DNA of 64,000 bases. It comes from an uncultured Christensenellaceae bacterium. GTDB lineage: Bacteria > Bacillota > Clostridia > Christensenellales > Borkfalkiaceae. The DNA is taken from positions 1-64,000 of the forward strand of contig CAJUJF010000007.1 in the NCBI GenBank assembly GCA_910586825.1, written 5' to 3'. Shown here piece after piece: positions 13,763 through 22,864 of this stretch. Below the pieces are notes generated by a model. The model was given only the letters and a program-made list of their open reading frames with translations, made no database searches and was not told the origin of the DNA. A program made the position numbers and the translations under genes. How positions within the stretch are numbered: position 1 is the stretch's first letter; the number at the start of each line of letters is the position of its first letter.

Positions 13763-14385
13763 TTTATTTCGCATTGAGCAAAGGCAGACTCGCCGCCGAG
13801 AGCGCGGCGCTTCTGAAAAAGTGCGGGGTGGACGCCTCGGTGCTGGAATCGGATACGCGGAAACTCGTGTTGACGAGCGCAGACGGGAAGTACGGTTTTT
13901 TCCTCGTCAAGCCCTCGGACGTTCCCACGTACGTCGAGGCGGGCGTCGCCGATCTCGGCGTGGTCGGCAAGGACACGCTGATGGAGGAGAATAAAGATCT
14001 GTACGAAATGCTGGATCTTCGGCTGGGAGAATGTCGTCTCTGTCTGGCAGGCTTTCCCGCGCGCAAAGACGCGCTCACGAATCCGCATCTGCGCGTCGCG
14101 ACGAAGTACGTGAATACGGCGCGACGGGTGTTCGAAGAACGCGGGGAAGAAATCGAGATCATTCCGTTGCACGGTTCGATCGAGCTTGCGCCCGTCACGG
14201 GTCTTGCGGACGTGATTTTCGACGTCGTGCAGACGGGCTCCACGTTAAAGGCAAACGGGCTCGCGGTGCTCGAAGAAGTGTTCGCGGGAATCACCGCGCG
14301 GCTGGTGGCAAACAAAGTGAGTCTGAAACTCAAATCGGAAGAAATTCTTCCGCTGATCGGAAAACTGAAAGAGGTGATCGCATGA
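13759..14385 (+). CDS. hisG: ATP phosphoribosyltransferase, short form
   Basis: A 208-residue enzyme that condenses ATP and PRPP in the first step of histidine synthesis. ALSKGRL at the N terminus, GVADLGVVGKD and the PRPP loop DVVQTGSTLKANGL are visible. The C-terminal regulatory domain of long HisG is absent, consistent with the HisZ partner. The start overlaps the hisZ stop as ATGA. Confidence 0.96.
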   Translation: MIYFALSKGRLAAESAALLKKCGVDASVLESDTRKLVLTSADGKYGFFLVKPSDVPTYVEAGVADLGVVGKDTLMEENKDLYEMLDLRLGECRLCLAGFPARKDALTNPHLRVATKYVNTARRVFEERGEEIEIIPLHGSIELAPVTGLADVIFDVVQTGSTLKANGLAVLEEVFAGITARLVANKVSLKLKSEEILPLIGKLKEVIA

Positions 14386-15647
14386 AGATTTACGGCGGCG
14401 AGGATCGGAAGCGGATCTTGTCCCGCGCCTTCGACGCGCGCGAAGAGGAACTCAAAAGGGTGCGCGAAATTCTCGCGGACGTCCGCGCGCGCGGCGATGC
14501 GGCGGTTTTCGATTGCGAAAAGCGGTTTGACGGAACGGAACTTACCGCCGGATCCTTTCGCGTGAGCGAGGCGGAGTTCGCCGCGGCGTATGCCGAAGTG
14601 CCGCCCGCGCTTCTCGATTCGCTTCGGCGCGCGATCCGGAATATTTACGACTATCACAAGCGCACGGGCAGGCGGGACAATCTCGTAACGGAAAACGGCA
14701 GGACCACGGGGTACGTCGTCCGTCCCGTCGACGCGGCGGGCATCTACGTCCCCGGCGGCACGGCGCCGCTTTCTTCTTCGGTGTGCATGGGAATCCTGCC
14801 CGCAAAGGCGGCGGGGGTAAAGCGGATCGTCGTAACTACGCCCGCAAAATACGGAAAAATCGCGCCGCTGACGCTGGTCGCGGCGAAAGAGTGCGGCGCG
14901 GACGAAGTGTATAAAGCGGGCGGCGCGCAGGCGATCGCCGCGCTCGCGTACGGCACGGAGAGTTTGAAGAAGGTGGACGTCATCGCGGGTCCAGGGAACA
15001 TCTACGTCACGCTCGCAAAAAAAGAGGTGTACGGACAGGTGGGGATCGACATGCTTGCGGGACCGAGCGAGATCCTGATCCTTGCGGACGGATCCGCGGA
15101 CGCGGACTGCGTTGCCGCGGACGTGCTGTCGCAGGCGGAACACGACGCGCTCGCCCGCGCGATCGTGATCACCGACGATCACGCGCTTGCGGAAGGGATT
15201 TCCGCCCGCGTCGAAGTGCGGCTCGCCGCGCTTCCGCGCAAGGAAATCGCGGCAAAGGCGTTGGCGGACAACGGCGGGATCATCGTCGTTCGGGATCTGA
15301 GAGAGGGCGTGGAAATCGCGAACGAGATCGCGCCAGAGCATCTCGAACTCGCGGTAAAAGATCCCGAAGCGCTTCTGCCGCTCGTGCGGAACGCGGGCGC
15401 GGTCTTTCTCGGACACGATACGCCGGAACCCGTGGGCGATTATTTCGCGGGACCCGATCACGTGTTGCCGACGGGGGGAAGCGCGAAATTTTTTCAGGTG
15501 CTCAACGAGGACGTGTTCACCCGCAAGATGAGCGTCGTCGGATATACGCGAGGGGCGTTGCGGGAGGACGCGGCGGATATCGTCGCGCTGGCGCGGAGCG
15601 AAGAACTCGAAGCACACGCCCGCGCGGTGCTCGCGAGAATGAAATAA
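14382..15647 (+). CDS. hisD: histidinol dehydrogenase
   Basis: A 421-residue zinc- and NAD-dependent enzyme catalysing the last two oxidations to histidine. Seen: PGGTAPLSSSVCMGILPAKAAG, the zinc ligands in SQAEHD, the catalytic pair in IAPEHLELAV, and HVLPTGGSAKFF near the C terminus. The start overlaps the hisG stop (ATGA). Confidence 0.96.
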   Translation: MKIYGGEDRKRILSRAFDAREEELKRVREILADVRARGDAAVFDCEKRFDGTELTAGSFRVSEAEFAAAYAEVPPALLDSLRRAIRNIYDYHKRTGRRDNLVTENGRTTGYVVRPVDAAGIYVPGGTAPLSSSVCMGILPAKAAGVKRIVVTTPAKYGKIAPLTLVAAKECGADEVYKAGGAQAIAALAYGTESLKKVDVIAGPGNIYVTLAKKEVYGQVGIDMLAGPSEILILADGSADADCVAADVLSQAEHDALARAIVITDDHALAEGISARVEVRLAALPRKEIAAKALADNGGIIVVRDLREGVEIANEIAPEHLELAVKDPEALLPLVRNAGAVFLGHDTPEPVGDYFAGPDHVLPTGGSAKFFQVLNEDVFTRKMSVVGYTRGALREDAADIVALARSEELEAHARAVLARMK

Positions 15648-15662
15648 AACGGAGGTGTTACG

Positions 15663-16241
15663 GTGAGAAAAGCCGAAATCAGAAGAAAGACCAAGGAGAC
15701 GGATATTTTTCTTTCCCTCGAAGCGGACGGCGAAGGCAGGGCGGAGATCGACAGCGGCGTGGGATTTTTCAATCACATGCTCGAACTGTTTACCGTGCAT
15801 TCTTCGGTGAACCTGACGCTGAAATGCAAAGGGGATACCGAGGTGGACGCCCACCATTCCGTCGAGGACACGGGGATCGCGCTCGGCGACGCGCTGAAAA
15901 ACGCGCTCGGCGACAAACGCGGGATCGCGCGCTTTGCGCAGCGCCTCGTTCCCATGGACGAATGCGCGGCGCTCGTCGCCGTCGATTTCAGCGGCAGACC
16001 CTATCTCGTTTTCGAAGCGGCGATGAGCGGGAAAGTCGGGGAGTTCGATCTCGAACTCGTCGAGGAATTTTTGCGCGCGTTTTCCACGCACGCGGGACTG
16101 AATCTTTACGTGAAACTGCTTCGCGAAGGCAACCGCCATCACGAAGCGGAGGCAGTTTTTAAAGCGCTTGCGCTCTGCGTCCGCGACGCGATCGCGATCG
16201 TTTCCGACCGCATACCTTCTTCCAAAGGGACGCTTGCATGA
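15663..16241 (+). CDS. hisB: imidazoleglycerol-phosphate dehydratase
   Basis: A 192-residue monofunctional HisB without the phosphatase domain found in enterobacteria. Metal-binding motifs NHMLELF, DAHHSVEDTGIALG and, in the second repeat, THAGLNLYVK and NRHHEAEAVFKAL are intact. It uses a GTG start at 15663 behind GGAGGTG. A separate histidinol-phosphate phosphatase must be encoded elsewhere. Confidence 0.95.
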   Translation: MRKAEIRRKTKETDIFLSLEADGEGRAEIDSGVGFFNHMLELFTVHSSVNLTLKCKGDTEVDAHHSVEDTGIALGDALKNALGDKRGIARFAQRLVPMDECAALVAVDFSGRPYLVFEAAMSGKVGEFDLELVEEFLRAFSTHAGLNLYVKLLREGNRHHEAEAVFKALALCVRDAIAIVSDRIPSSKGTLA

Positions 16242-16825
16242 TCGGGATCGTCGATTACGGCGCGGGGAATCTCCGTTCTGTGCAAAAGGCGTTCGAAAGT
16301 TTCGGTTGCGAAACGGCGGTTTCCGCCGACCGCCGCGCGCTCGACCGCTGTTCCCGTCTGGTGCTTCCCGGCGTGGGGAGCTTCGGCGCGGGGATCGCGG
16401 CTCTGCGCGAGAGCGGGCTTGCCGCGTATTTGTCGGAACGGGTCGCGGACACGCCCCTTCTCGGCATCTGTCTCGGCATGCAGTTCTTGCTTTCCGAAAG
16501 CGAAGAGGACGGCGTGCATGCGGGGCTCGGTCTTGTCGCGGGGCGGGTCGTGCCCTTTACCGAGGGGAAAATTCCGCACATGGGCTGGAACGCGGTCACC
16601 GATCTCCGTTCGCCATTGTTTTCGGGCATTGCGGAAGGGACGCACTTCTATTTCGTACACGGCTTTTACGCCGATGCGGCGGAGGATGCGGCGATCGCAA
16701 AGACGGAATATCACCGCCCGTTCGTCTCGGCGGTATGCGCCGGCAACGCGTACGGCGTGCAGTTCCACCCCGAAAAGAGCGGGGAGGCGGGCTTGAAACT
16801 GTTGCGGAATTTTACGAGGATATGA
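16238..16825 (+). CDS. hisH: imidazole glycerol phosphate synthase, glutaminase subunit
   Basis: A 195-residue class I glutamine amidotransferase. The triad is C78 in LLGICLGMQ with H177 and E179 in YGVQFHPEKSG. It supplies ammonia through the tunnel of HisF, encoded two genes on. Starts with ATGA overlap on hisB. Confidence 0.95.
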   Translation: MIGIVDYGAGNLRSVQKAFESFGCETAVSADRRALDRCSRLVLPGVGSFGAGIAALRESGLAAYLSERVADTPLLGICLGMQFLLSESEEDGVHAGLGLVAGRVVPFTEGKIPHMGWNAVTDLRSPLFSGIAEGTHFYFVHGFYADAAEDAAIAKTEYHRPFVSAVCAGNAYGVQFHPEKSGEAGLKLLRNFTRI

Positions 16826-16826
16826 T

Positions 16827-17531
16827 ATGAAATTATTTCCCGCGATCGATATTTTGGAGGGGCGCGCCGTGCGCCTTCTCTACGGAAAGAGAGAAAACGC
16901 GACCGACTACGGCGATCCCGTCGACTGCGCGAAGCGCTGGATCGACTGCGGCGCGGAGATTTTGCACGTCGTGAATTTGAGCGGCGCGTTCGGAGAAGAG
17001 AGCCGTTTTCATGTTGTGCTTGAAAAAATCGCGCGGCTCGGCGTGCGGGTGCAGTCCGGCGGCGGGCTGCGTTCTTTCCGCGCCGTCTCCGAGCGGTTCG
17101 AAGCGGGCGCGGACCGCGCGGTGCTCGGCACCGTCTGCGTGACCGCGCCGGAGGTCTTCGAAGCGTGCGTTGCGCGGTACGGGAACAAGATCGTTGCGGG
17201 ATTGGATGCGAAAGACGGCATGCTCGCCGTAAAGGGCTGGACGGAGACCGCGGACGTCTCCGCATTCGAATTCGGGAAACGCGCGCACGCGCTCGGTGTC
17301 CGCGACGCCGTGTTCACCGACGTTTCGCGGGACGGCGCGCTGACGGGCGTCAACCTCGGCGAGACCGTCCGCATGGCGGATACGGGGCTGAACATCATCG
17401 CGTCGGGCGGGATCAAAAGTCTTGGCGATCTCGCCGATTTGCAGGCGCGCGGCGTTTACGGCGCGGTGCTCGGCAGGGCGATTTATACGGGGGATCTCGA
17501 TTTTGCGCGCGCGGTAAAGGAGTTCGCATGA
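16827..17531 (+). CDS. hisA: ProFAR isomerase HisA
   Basis: A 234-residue (beta/alpha)8 barrel with catalytic D8 (FPAIDI) in the first strand and a second aspartate in TDVSRDGAL, and phosphate-binding glycines QSGGGLRS and IIASGGIKS. It converts ProFAR to PRFAR. The start lies one base after the hisH stop. Confidence 0.95.
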   Translation: MKLFPAIDILEGRAVRLLYGKRENATDYGDPVDCAKRWIDCGAEILHVVNLSGAFGEESRFHVVLEKIARLGVRVQSGGGLRSFRAVSERFEAGADRAVLGTVCVTAPEVFEACVARYGNKIVAGLDAKDGMLAVKGWTETADVSAFEFGKRAHALGVRDAVFTDVSRDGALTGVNLGETVRMADTGLNIIASGGIKSLGDLADLQARGVYGAVLGRAIYTGDLDFARAVKEFA

Positions 17532-18289
17532 TCGGCAAGCGTTTGATCCCCTGTCTCGATCTGAAAGACGGCAGGGTGGTGAAAGGGGTGAATTTCGTCG
17601 GGCTGACGGATGCCGGCGATCCCGTGGAGACCGCGAAACTGTATAATGCGTTCGGCGCGGACGAGATCGTCTTTCTCGACATTGCCGCAAGTTACCGCGG
17701 CGCGGCGCCGACGTGGGACGTGATCTCGCGGGCGAGCGAACAGATCTTTCTTCCGCTCACCGTGGGCGGCGGCATGCGTACGGTAGAGGACTTCCGCGCG
17801 ATGCTTTCGTGCGGGGCGGATAAGATCGCCGTCAATTCGGCGGCAATCCAAAGTCCCGATCTGATTACCGAGGCGGCTTTGAAATTCGGGCGCCAATGCG
17901 TCGTGCTTGCGGTGGACGCGAAGCGTTCGGAAAGCGGCAGGTACGAAGTGTATCTCAACGGCGGGAGAGTGAACACAGGACTCGACGCGATCGAGTGGAT
18001 CGCGGAGGGGGAAAGACGCGGTGCGGGCGAAATTCTGCTTACGAGCATGGACCGCGACGGAACGAAAGCGGGGTTCGATCTCGAACTGACGCGGGCGGCG
18101 GCGGAAGCAGTGAACGTGCCCGTGATCGCCTCGGGCGGCGCGGGCAGTCGGGAGGACTTTTACGACGTGTTCACGGCGGGCAAGGCGGACGCGGCGCTGG
18201 CGGCTTCGCTGTTCCACTTCGGGATTTTGAAGATGGGAGAACTGAAACGGTATTTGAGCGGGCGCGGCGTGTCCGTTCGGGAGGTTTGA
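17528..18289 (+). CDS. hisF: imidazole glycerol phosphate synthase, cyclase subunit
   Basis: A 253-residue barrel homologous to HisA. D11 in [15 protein letters not shown] and the second catalytic aspartate in [11 protein letters not shown] are present, as are phosphate loops VGGGMRT and ASGGAGS. It combines PRFAR with ammonia from HisH to give IGP and AICAR. Start overlaps the hisA stop (ATGA). Confidence 0.96.
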   Translation: MIGKRLIPCLDLKDGRVVKGVNFVGLTDAGDPVETAKLYNAFGADEIVFLDIAASYRGAAPTWDVISRASEQIFLPLTVGGGMRTVEDFRAMLSCGADKIAVNSAAIQSPDLITEAALKFGRQCVVLAVDAKRSESGRYEVYLNGGRVNTGLDAIEWIAEGERRGAGEILLTSMDRDGTKAGFDLELTRAAAEAVNVPVIASGGAGSREDFYDVFTAGKADAALAASLFHFGILKMGELKRYLSGRGVSVREV

Positions 18290-18290
18290 A

Positions 18291-18905
18291 ATGGCGGGCG
18301 AAAAGGTAAAATACGACGAGCGCGGACTGATCGCGGCGATCGCGCAGGACTGCGAAAGCGGCGAGGTACTGATGCAGGCGTACATGAACGAAGAAGCGTT
18401 GCGCGAAACGCTTCGCACGGGATACGCGCATTATTACAGCCGTTCGCGCAAAACGCTGTGGAAAAAAGGGGAGACGAGCGGACACGTGCAAAAAGTGATT
18501 TCCGCGGCGTTCGATTGCGACCGCGACTGTCTGCTGTTGCAGATCGAGCAGACGGGCGCCGCCTGTCATACGGGAAACCGCTCCTGTTTTTTTCAGACGA
18601 AGATCGCGGGCGAACGGGCGGGCGCGGTGTTTTTGGGCGAGCTCGCGCGGGTCGTAAAAGACAGGAAAGAACACCCCGCGGAGGGGTCGTATACCTCGTA
18701 TCTTTTCGAAAAGGGGATCGATAAAATCGCGAAAAAAACGGGCGAGGAAGCGGTGGAAGTCGTGATCGCTGCCAAGAACGCGGACAGGGAAGAACTCGTC
18801 GGAGAATGCGCCGATCTGCTCTATCACCTTACCGTGCTGATGGAGGAGAAGGGGATCTCTCTTTCCGACGTCTGTACGGAACTGAAAAAGCGGCACGGCG
18901 GATAA
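18291..18905 (+). CDS. hisIE: bifunctional PR-AMP cyclohydrolase / PR-ATP pyrophosphohydrolase
   Basis: A 204-residue fusion. The N-terminal HisI part has the metal motif [11 protein letters not shown] and [13 protein letters not shown]. The C-terminal HisE part, from about residue 110, has [13 protein letters not shown] and the acidic ECADLLYH helix of a MazG-like fold. It performs steps 2 and 3 of the pathway and closes the operon. hisC and a histidinol-phosphatase gene are not in this operon. Confidence 0.95.
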   Translation: MAGEKVKYDERGLIAAIAQDCESGEVLMQAYMNEEALRETLRTGYAHYYSRSRKTLWKKGETSGHVQKVISAAFDCDRDCLLLQIEQTGAACHTGNRSCFFQTKIAGERAGAVFLGELARVVKDRKEHPAEGSYTSYLFEKGIDKIAKKTGEEAVEVVIAAKNADREELVGECADLLYHLTVLMEEKGISLSDVCTELKKRHGG

Positions 18906-18998
18906 CGTCCGTATTTCGCCCTGTCGGGCGAAAACTCAACGGGACGGGGAAAAAGCAAAAAGTGTGTGAAATTTTACGCTTGGGCACCCGTCGTTTTG

Positions 18999-19027
18999 TT
19001 GACATATAAATTGAATCGTGATAGTAT
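18999..19027 (+). promoter_or_regulatory. promoter of the ABC exporter operon
   Basis: TTGACA (18999-19004), 17-bp spacer, TAGTAT (19022-19027), about 70 bases before the TTG start at 19101. Between the hisIE stop and here no other feature was found. Confidence 0.65.
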
Positions 19028-19100
19028 TAGAACAATATTTCGAAGAATGCGTGAAAAACACGGGTTTTCGCGTTTGCGTACGAAGCGAGGAGGTGGTCTT

Positions 19101-20858
19101 TTGCTGAAAAGACTTGCAAAGAGTATCAGGGAGTACAAAACGGCGTCGATTTTATCGCCGCTGTTTGTTATTATGGAAGTCGTATTGGAATGTCTCATTC
19201 CGTTCGTCATCATTTATCTCGGCAATGCGATCGAGGACGGCGTGGTGCTGTGGGGGACGGGTTGGAACCTCGGGATCGGTCAATACGCGATCATCTTGCT
19301 TGCGATGGCATTTTTATCGCTTGCATGCGGCGCGCTTGCGGGCGCGTTCTGCGCCAAGGCGTCTGCGGGATTCGCCAAGAATCTGCGCAAAGATATCTAT
19401 TACAAAGTACAGGAATTTTCGTTTGAAAATATCGATAAATTTTCCACGCCCTCGCTCGTGACCCGTATGACGACGGATATCACGAACGTGCAGTTTTCCT
19501 ATATGATGATCGTGCGCATGGCGTTCCGCTGTCCCGTCATGCTCGTCTTCTCCGTCGTCATGGCGTTCGTGATCGGCGGATCGCTTGCCTGGATTTTTGT
19601 CGCCGTGATCCCGCCGCTTTCTCTGATCCTGTTCGTGGTCATGAAAAAGGCGATGCCGCTCTTCCGTCGGGTATTCAAAAAGTACGACAATCTGAACGAG
19701 TCCATTCAGGAGAACGTAAAAGGGATCCGCGTCGTCAAGTCCTACGTGCGGGAGGATTTCGAAAAACAAAAGTTCAACGCCGCGTCGGAAGATTTGTGCG
19801 TCGACTTTACCAAGGCGGAACGGCTTTTGGCGTGGAACAATCCCGTCATGCAGTTCTTTTTCTACGGCGTGCTTTCGTCCGTGTTGATTCTGGGTTGCTA
19901 TCTCGGGATCCAAAGCGGCAGCGACATGACCTGGCAAATTTCGCAGCTGATCGTCTACGGCATGCAGATTTTGATGTCGCTCATGATGTTTTCGATGGTG
20001 TTCGTCATGATCGCCATGTCAGTGGAAAGCGCGCGGCGCATTACCGAGGTTTTAAATGAAGAGAGCACGTTGCACAATCCCGAAAACCCCGTGACCGAAG
20101 TTGCAAACGGCGCAATCGATTTCGACGGCGTGTCCTTCAAATATTCCGCTTCCGCAGAGCGCAACGTTCTCGAAGGCGTGGATCTGCATATCAAATCGGG
20201 CGAGACGATCGGGATCATCGGCGGAACCGGATCGAGCAAAACTTCGCTCGTGAATCTGATTTCCCGCCTTTACGACGTGAGCGAAGGCTGCGTGAGGGTG
20301 GGCGGCGTGGACGTGCGCGAATACGATCTGACGGCTCTGCGCAATCAGGTTGCGGTCGTGTTGCAGAAGAACGTGCTTTTTTCGGGTACGATCAAGGAAA
20401 ATCTGAGATGGGGAAATCAGGACGCGACTGACGAGGAACTCGTCGAAGCGTGCAAGCTGGCGCAGGCGGACGAGTTCGTGCGCAGTTTCCCCGACGGGTA
20501 CGACAGCTATATCGAGCAGGGCGGCACCAACGTTTCGGGCGGACAGAAACAACGGCTCTGCATCGCCCGCGCGTTGCTGAAAAAGCCGAAAGTGTTGATT
20601 CTGGACGATTCGACTTCCGCGGTCGATACCAAGACCGACGCGCTCATCCGCAAGGCGTTCCGCGAATACATTCCGGAGACGACGAAGATCATTATCGCTC
20701 AGCGCATTTCTTCGGTCGAGGACGCAGACCGCATTCTGGTGATGGAAGGCGGCAGAATCGTAGGGATCGGCACGCACAAAGAGCTGTTGAAAAACAACGA
20801 CATCTATTCGGAAGTTTATCATTCGCAGACGAAAGGGGGTAAGGACGATGAAGAATAA
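19101..20858 (+). CDS. ABC exporter half-transporter, degenerate ATPase site
   Basis: A 585-residue type IV exporter: six membrane helices (about 20-310) then an ATPase domain. Walker A is GGTGSSKTS and the signature VSGGQKQRL, but Walker B ends ILDDSTSAVD, with Asp in place of the catalytic Glu. This is typical of the non-canonical half of heterodimeric exporters such as TM287/288 or BmrCD. The TTG at 19101 is chosen because AGGAGGTGG precedes it; a possible ATG 45 codons upstream lies before the promoter. Overlaps its partner gene by 11 bases. Confidence 0.9.
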   Translation: MLKRLAKSIREYKTASILSPLFVIMEVVLECLIPFVIIYLGNAIEDGVVLWGTGWNLGIGQYAIILLAMAFLSLACGALAGAFCAKASAGFAKNLRKDIYYKVQEFSFENIDKFSTPSLVTRMTTDITNVQFSYMMIVRMAFRCPVMLVFSVVMAFVIGGSLAWIFVAVIPPLSLILFVVMKKAMPLFRRVFKKYDNLNESIQENVKGIRVVKSYVREDFEKQKFNAASEDLCVDFTKAERLLAWNNPVMQFFFYGVLSSVLILGCYLGIQSGSDMTWQISQLIVYGMQILMSLMMFSMVFVMIAMSVESARRITEVLNEESTLHNPENPVTEVANGAIDFDGVSFKYSASAERNVLEGVDLHIKSGETIGIIGGTGSSKTSLVNLISRLYDVSEGCVRVGGVDVREYDLTALRNQVAVVLQKNVLFSGTIKENLRWGNQDATDEELVEACKLAQADEFVRSFPDGYDSYIEQGGTNVSGGQKQRLCIARALLKKPKVLILDDSTSAVDTKTDALIRKAFREYIPETTKIIIAQRISSVEDADRILVMEGGRIVGIGTHKELLKNNDIYSEVYHSQTKGGKDDEE

Positions 20859-22797
20859 GACTCCCGCAAAAAAGCCGCCGCTTTCAAAGGGAATCCTCGG
20901 CAGGGTCGTGAAATCGGTGTTCAAATTCTATCCCCGCATGCTCACGATCGCATTGGTCTGCATCGTCTTCAACGCGGTAGTCAGTTCGCTGCCGTCGCTG
21001 TTCATGCAACGGGTGTTCGGGGCATTGAAGGACGCCGTGGAACAGGGCGTTAAGTGGGACGCCGCCTGGCAGTCCGTCATGATCCCCATGTTCACGCTGA
21101 TCGGGCTGTACGTGCTTTCGTTGATTTCGGGCGGGCTCAGCAAACAGCTGATGGCGATTCTTACGCAGGGGTATCTGAGCAAGATGCGCGAGCGCATGTT
21201 CAACGGCATGCAGGATCTGCCCATTCGCTATTTCGATACCCATAACCACGGCGATATCATGAGTTATTACACCAACGATATCGATTCTCTGCGGCAGATG
21301 GTTGCGGAAAGTTTGCCGCAACTGCTCACTTCCGCCGTGATGGTGCTGACGCTGTTCGCGATCATGCTCTATTACAGCGTATGGCTCACGCTGATCGTCC
21401 TGTTCGGGATCGTCTGCGTGATGTTCGTGACCAAGATGGTCGGCGGCGGGGCGGCGAAATATTTCATCGGGCAACAGCGCGCCGTCGCGAAAACGGAAGG
21501 CTTTGTCGAAGAGATGATGAACGGGCAGAAAGTCGTTAAGGTGTTCTGTCACGAGGAAGAGGCGAAGCGCGATTTCGACAAGGTGAACGAACAGCTGTAC
21601 GACCAGACCAACCGCGCGAACCGATACGCCAACATGCTCATGCCCATTCTCGGAAATATCGGACACGTGCTGTACGTACTCGTTACGCTGATCGGCGCGA
21701 TCTTCATTCTCGGCAGCGTCGACAACGTGAGCATTTCCGGCTCCGTGTTCTACGAGACGGAAGGCGGGATCGTGACAATCGGCGCGGGGATCGTGTTGCT
21801 TGTCGCCTTTTTGCAGACGACGCGGCAGTTTTTCAACAACATCAATCAGGTATCCCAGCAGGTCAATTCCGTCGTCATGGGGCTTGCGGGCGCAAGTCGC
21901 GTGTTCGCGCTCATCGACGAGCAGCCCGAAGCGGACGACGGTTACGTCGATCTCGTGAACGTGAAAGAAGAAAACGGGCAACTTACGGAATGCGAAGAGC
22001 GCACGGGACTGTGGGCATGGCGGCATCCGCATGCCGCGGACGGCACGGTGACGTACACCAAGCTCGAAGGCGACGTGCGCATGACGGAAGTGGATTTCGG
22101 CTATACCGAGGATAAAATCGTATTGCACGACGTCTCGCTGTATGCGAAGCAGGGGCAAAAAGTGGCGTTCGTCGGCGCGACGGGCGCGGGCAAAACGACG
22201 ATCACCAACCTCCTGACCCGCTTTTACGACATTGCGGACGGAAAGATCCGTTACGACGGGATCAACATCAACAAGATCAAGAAATCCGCGCTCCGCAAAT
22301 CACTGGGCATGGTTTTGCAGGATACCAACCTGTTTACCGGTACGGTGATGGACAATATCCGTTACGGCTTGTTGGAGGCGACGGACGAAGAATGTATCGC
22401 CGCGGCGAAACTTGCGGGCGCGCACGACTTTATCACGCGGCTCCCCGAAGGGTACCGGACGATGCTCTATCAGAACGGCGCGAATCTGTCGCAGGGACAG
22501 CGCCAGCTCATCTCGATCGCGCGCGCCGCGGTTGCCGATCCGCCCGTCATGATCCTCGACGAAGCGACCAGCTCGATCGACACGCGCACGGAGGAGATCG
22601 TACAGCGGGGCATGGATAAGCTGATGGAGGGCAGAACGGTGTTCGTCATCGCGCACAGGCTTTCCACCGTAAAAAATTCAAACGTGATCATGGTGCTCGA
22701 ACACGGCCGCGTGATCGAACGCGGTACGCACGAACAGCTGATCGCCGAAAAGGGGCAGTATTATCAGCTCTACACCGGCGCGTTCGAGCTGGAATGA
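20848..22797 (+). CDS. ABC exporter half-transporter, canonical ATPase site
   Basis: A 649-residue partner of the preceding gene with the same domain order. Walker A is GATGAGKTT, the signature LSQGQRQLISIAR and Walker B ILDEATSSID with the catalytic Glu. A roughly 40-residue charged insertion lies between the membrane and ATPase domains (around residues 370-410), as in many TM288-type subunits. Together they form a multidrug, lipid or peptide exporter in the cytoplasmic membrane; the cargo is unknown. No regulator gene is adjacent. Confidence 0.9.
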   Translation: MKNKTPAKKPPLSKGILGRVVKSVFKFYPRMLTIALVCIVFNAVVSSLPSLFMQRVFGALKDAVEQGVKWDAAWQSVMIPMFTLIGLYVLSLISGGLSKQLMAILTQGYLSKMRERMFNGMQDLPIRYFDTHNHGDIMSYYTNDIDSLRQMVAESLPQLLTSAVMVLTLFAIMLYYSVWLTLIVLFGIVCVMFVTKMVGGGAAKYFIGQQRAVAKTEGFVEEMMNGQKVVKVFCHEEEAKRDFDKVNEQLYDQTNRANRYANMLMPILGNIGHVLYVLVTLIGAIFILGSVDNVSISGSVFYETEGGIVTIGAGIVLLVAFLQTTRQFFNNINQVSQQVNSVVMGLAGASRVFALIDEQPEADDGYVDLVNVKEENGQLTECEERTGLWAWRHPHAADGTVTYTKLEGDVRMTEVDFGYTEDKIVLHDVSLYAKQGQKVAFVGATGAGKTTITNLLTRFYDIADGKIRYDGININKIKKSALRKSLGMVLQDTNLFTGTVMDNIRYGLLEATDEECIAAAKLAGAHDFITRLPEGYRTMLYQNGANLSQGQRQLISIARAAVADPPVMILDEATSSIDTRTEEIVQRGMDKLMEGRTVFVIAHRLSTVKNSNVIMVLEHGRVIERGTHEQLIAEKGQYYQLYTGAFELE

Positions 22798-22806
22798 CAA
22801 AGAAAG

Positions 22807-22852
22807 AAACCCCGAAAGGAATCGGAATTTCCGGTCTCTTTCGGGGTTTTTA
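22807..22852. terminator. bidirectional terminator
   Basis: AAACCCCGAAAG pairs with CTTTCGGGGTTT, followed by TTTATTTT, between convergent ABC operons. Confidence 0.88.
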
Positions 22853-22864
22853 TTTTCCTTACGG

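Noticed and set aside
13764-16142. 792-residue minus-strand reading frame opposite hisG-hisD-hisB
   Set aside because: A GC-rich shadow of three clear his genes; Arg/His/Ala-rich with no domain.
18966-19100. 45-codon N-terminal extension of the first ABC exporter subunit
   Set aside because: It overlaps the promoter at 18999-19027, is not membrane-protein-like, and the TTG at 19101 has an excellent ribosome site.
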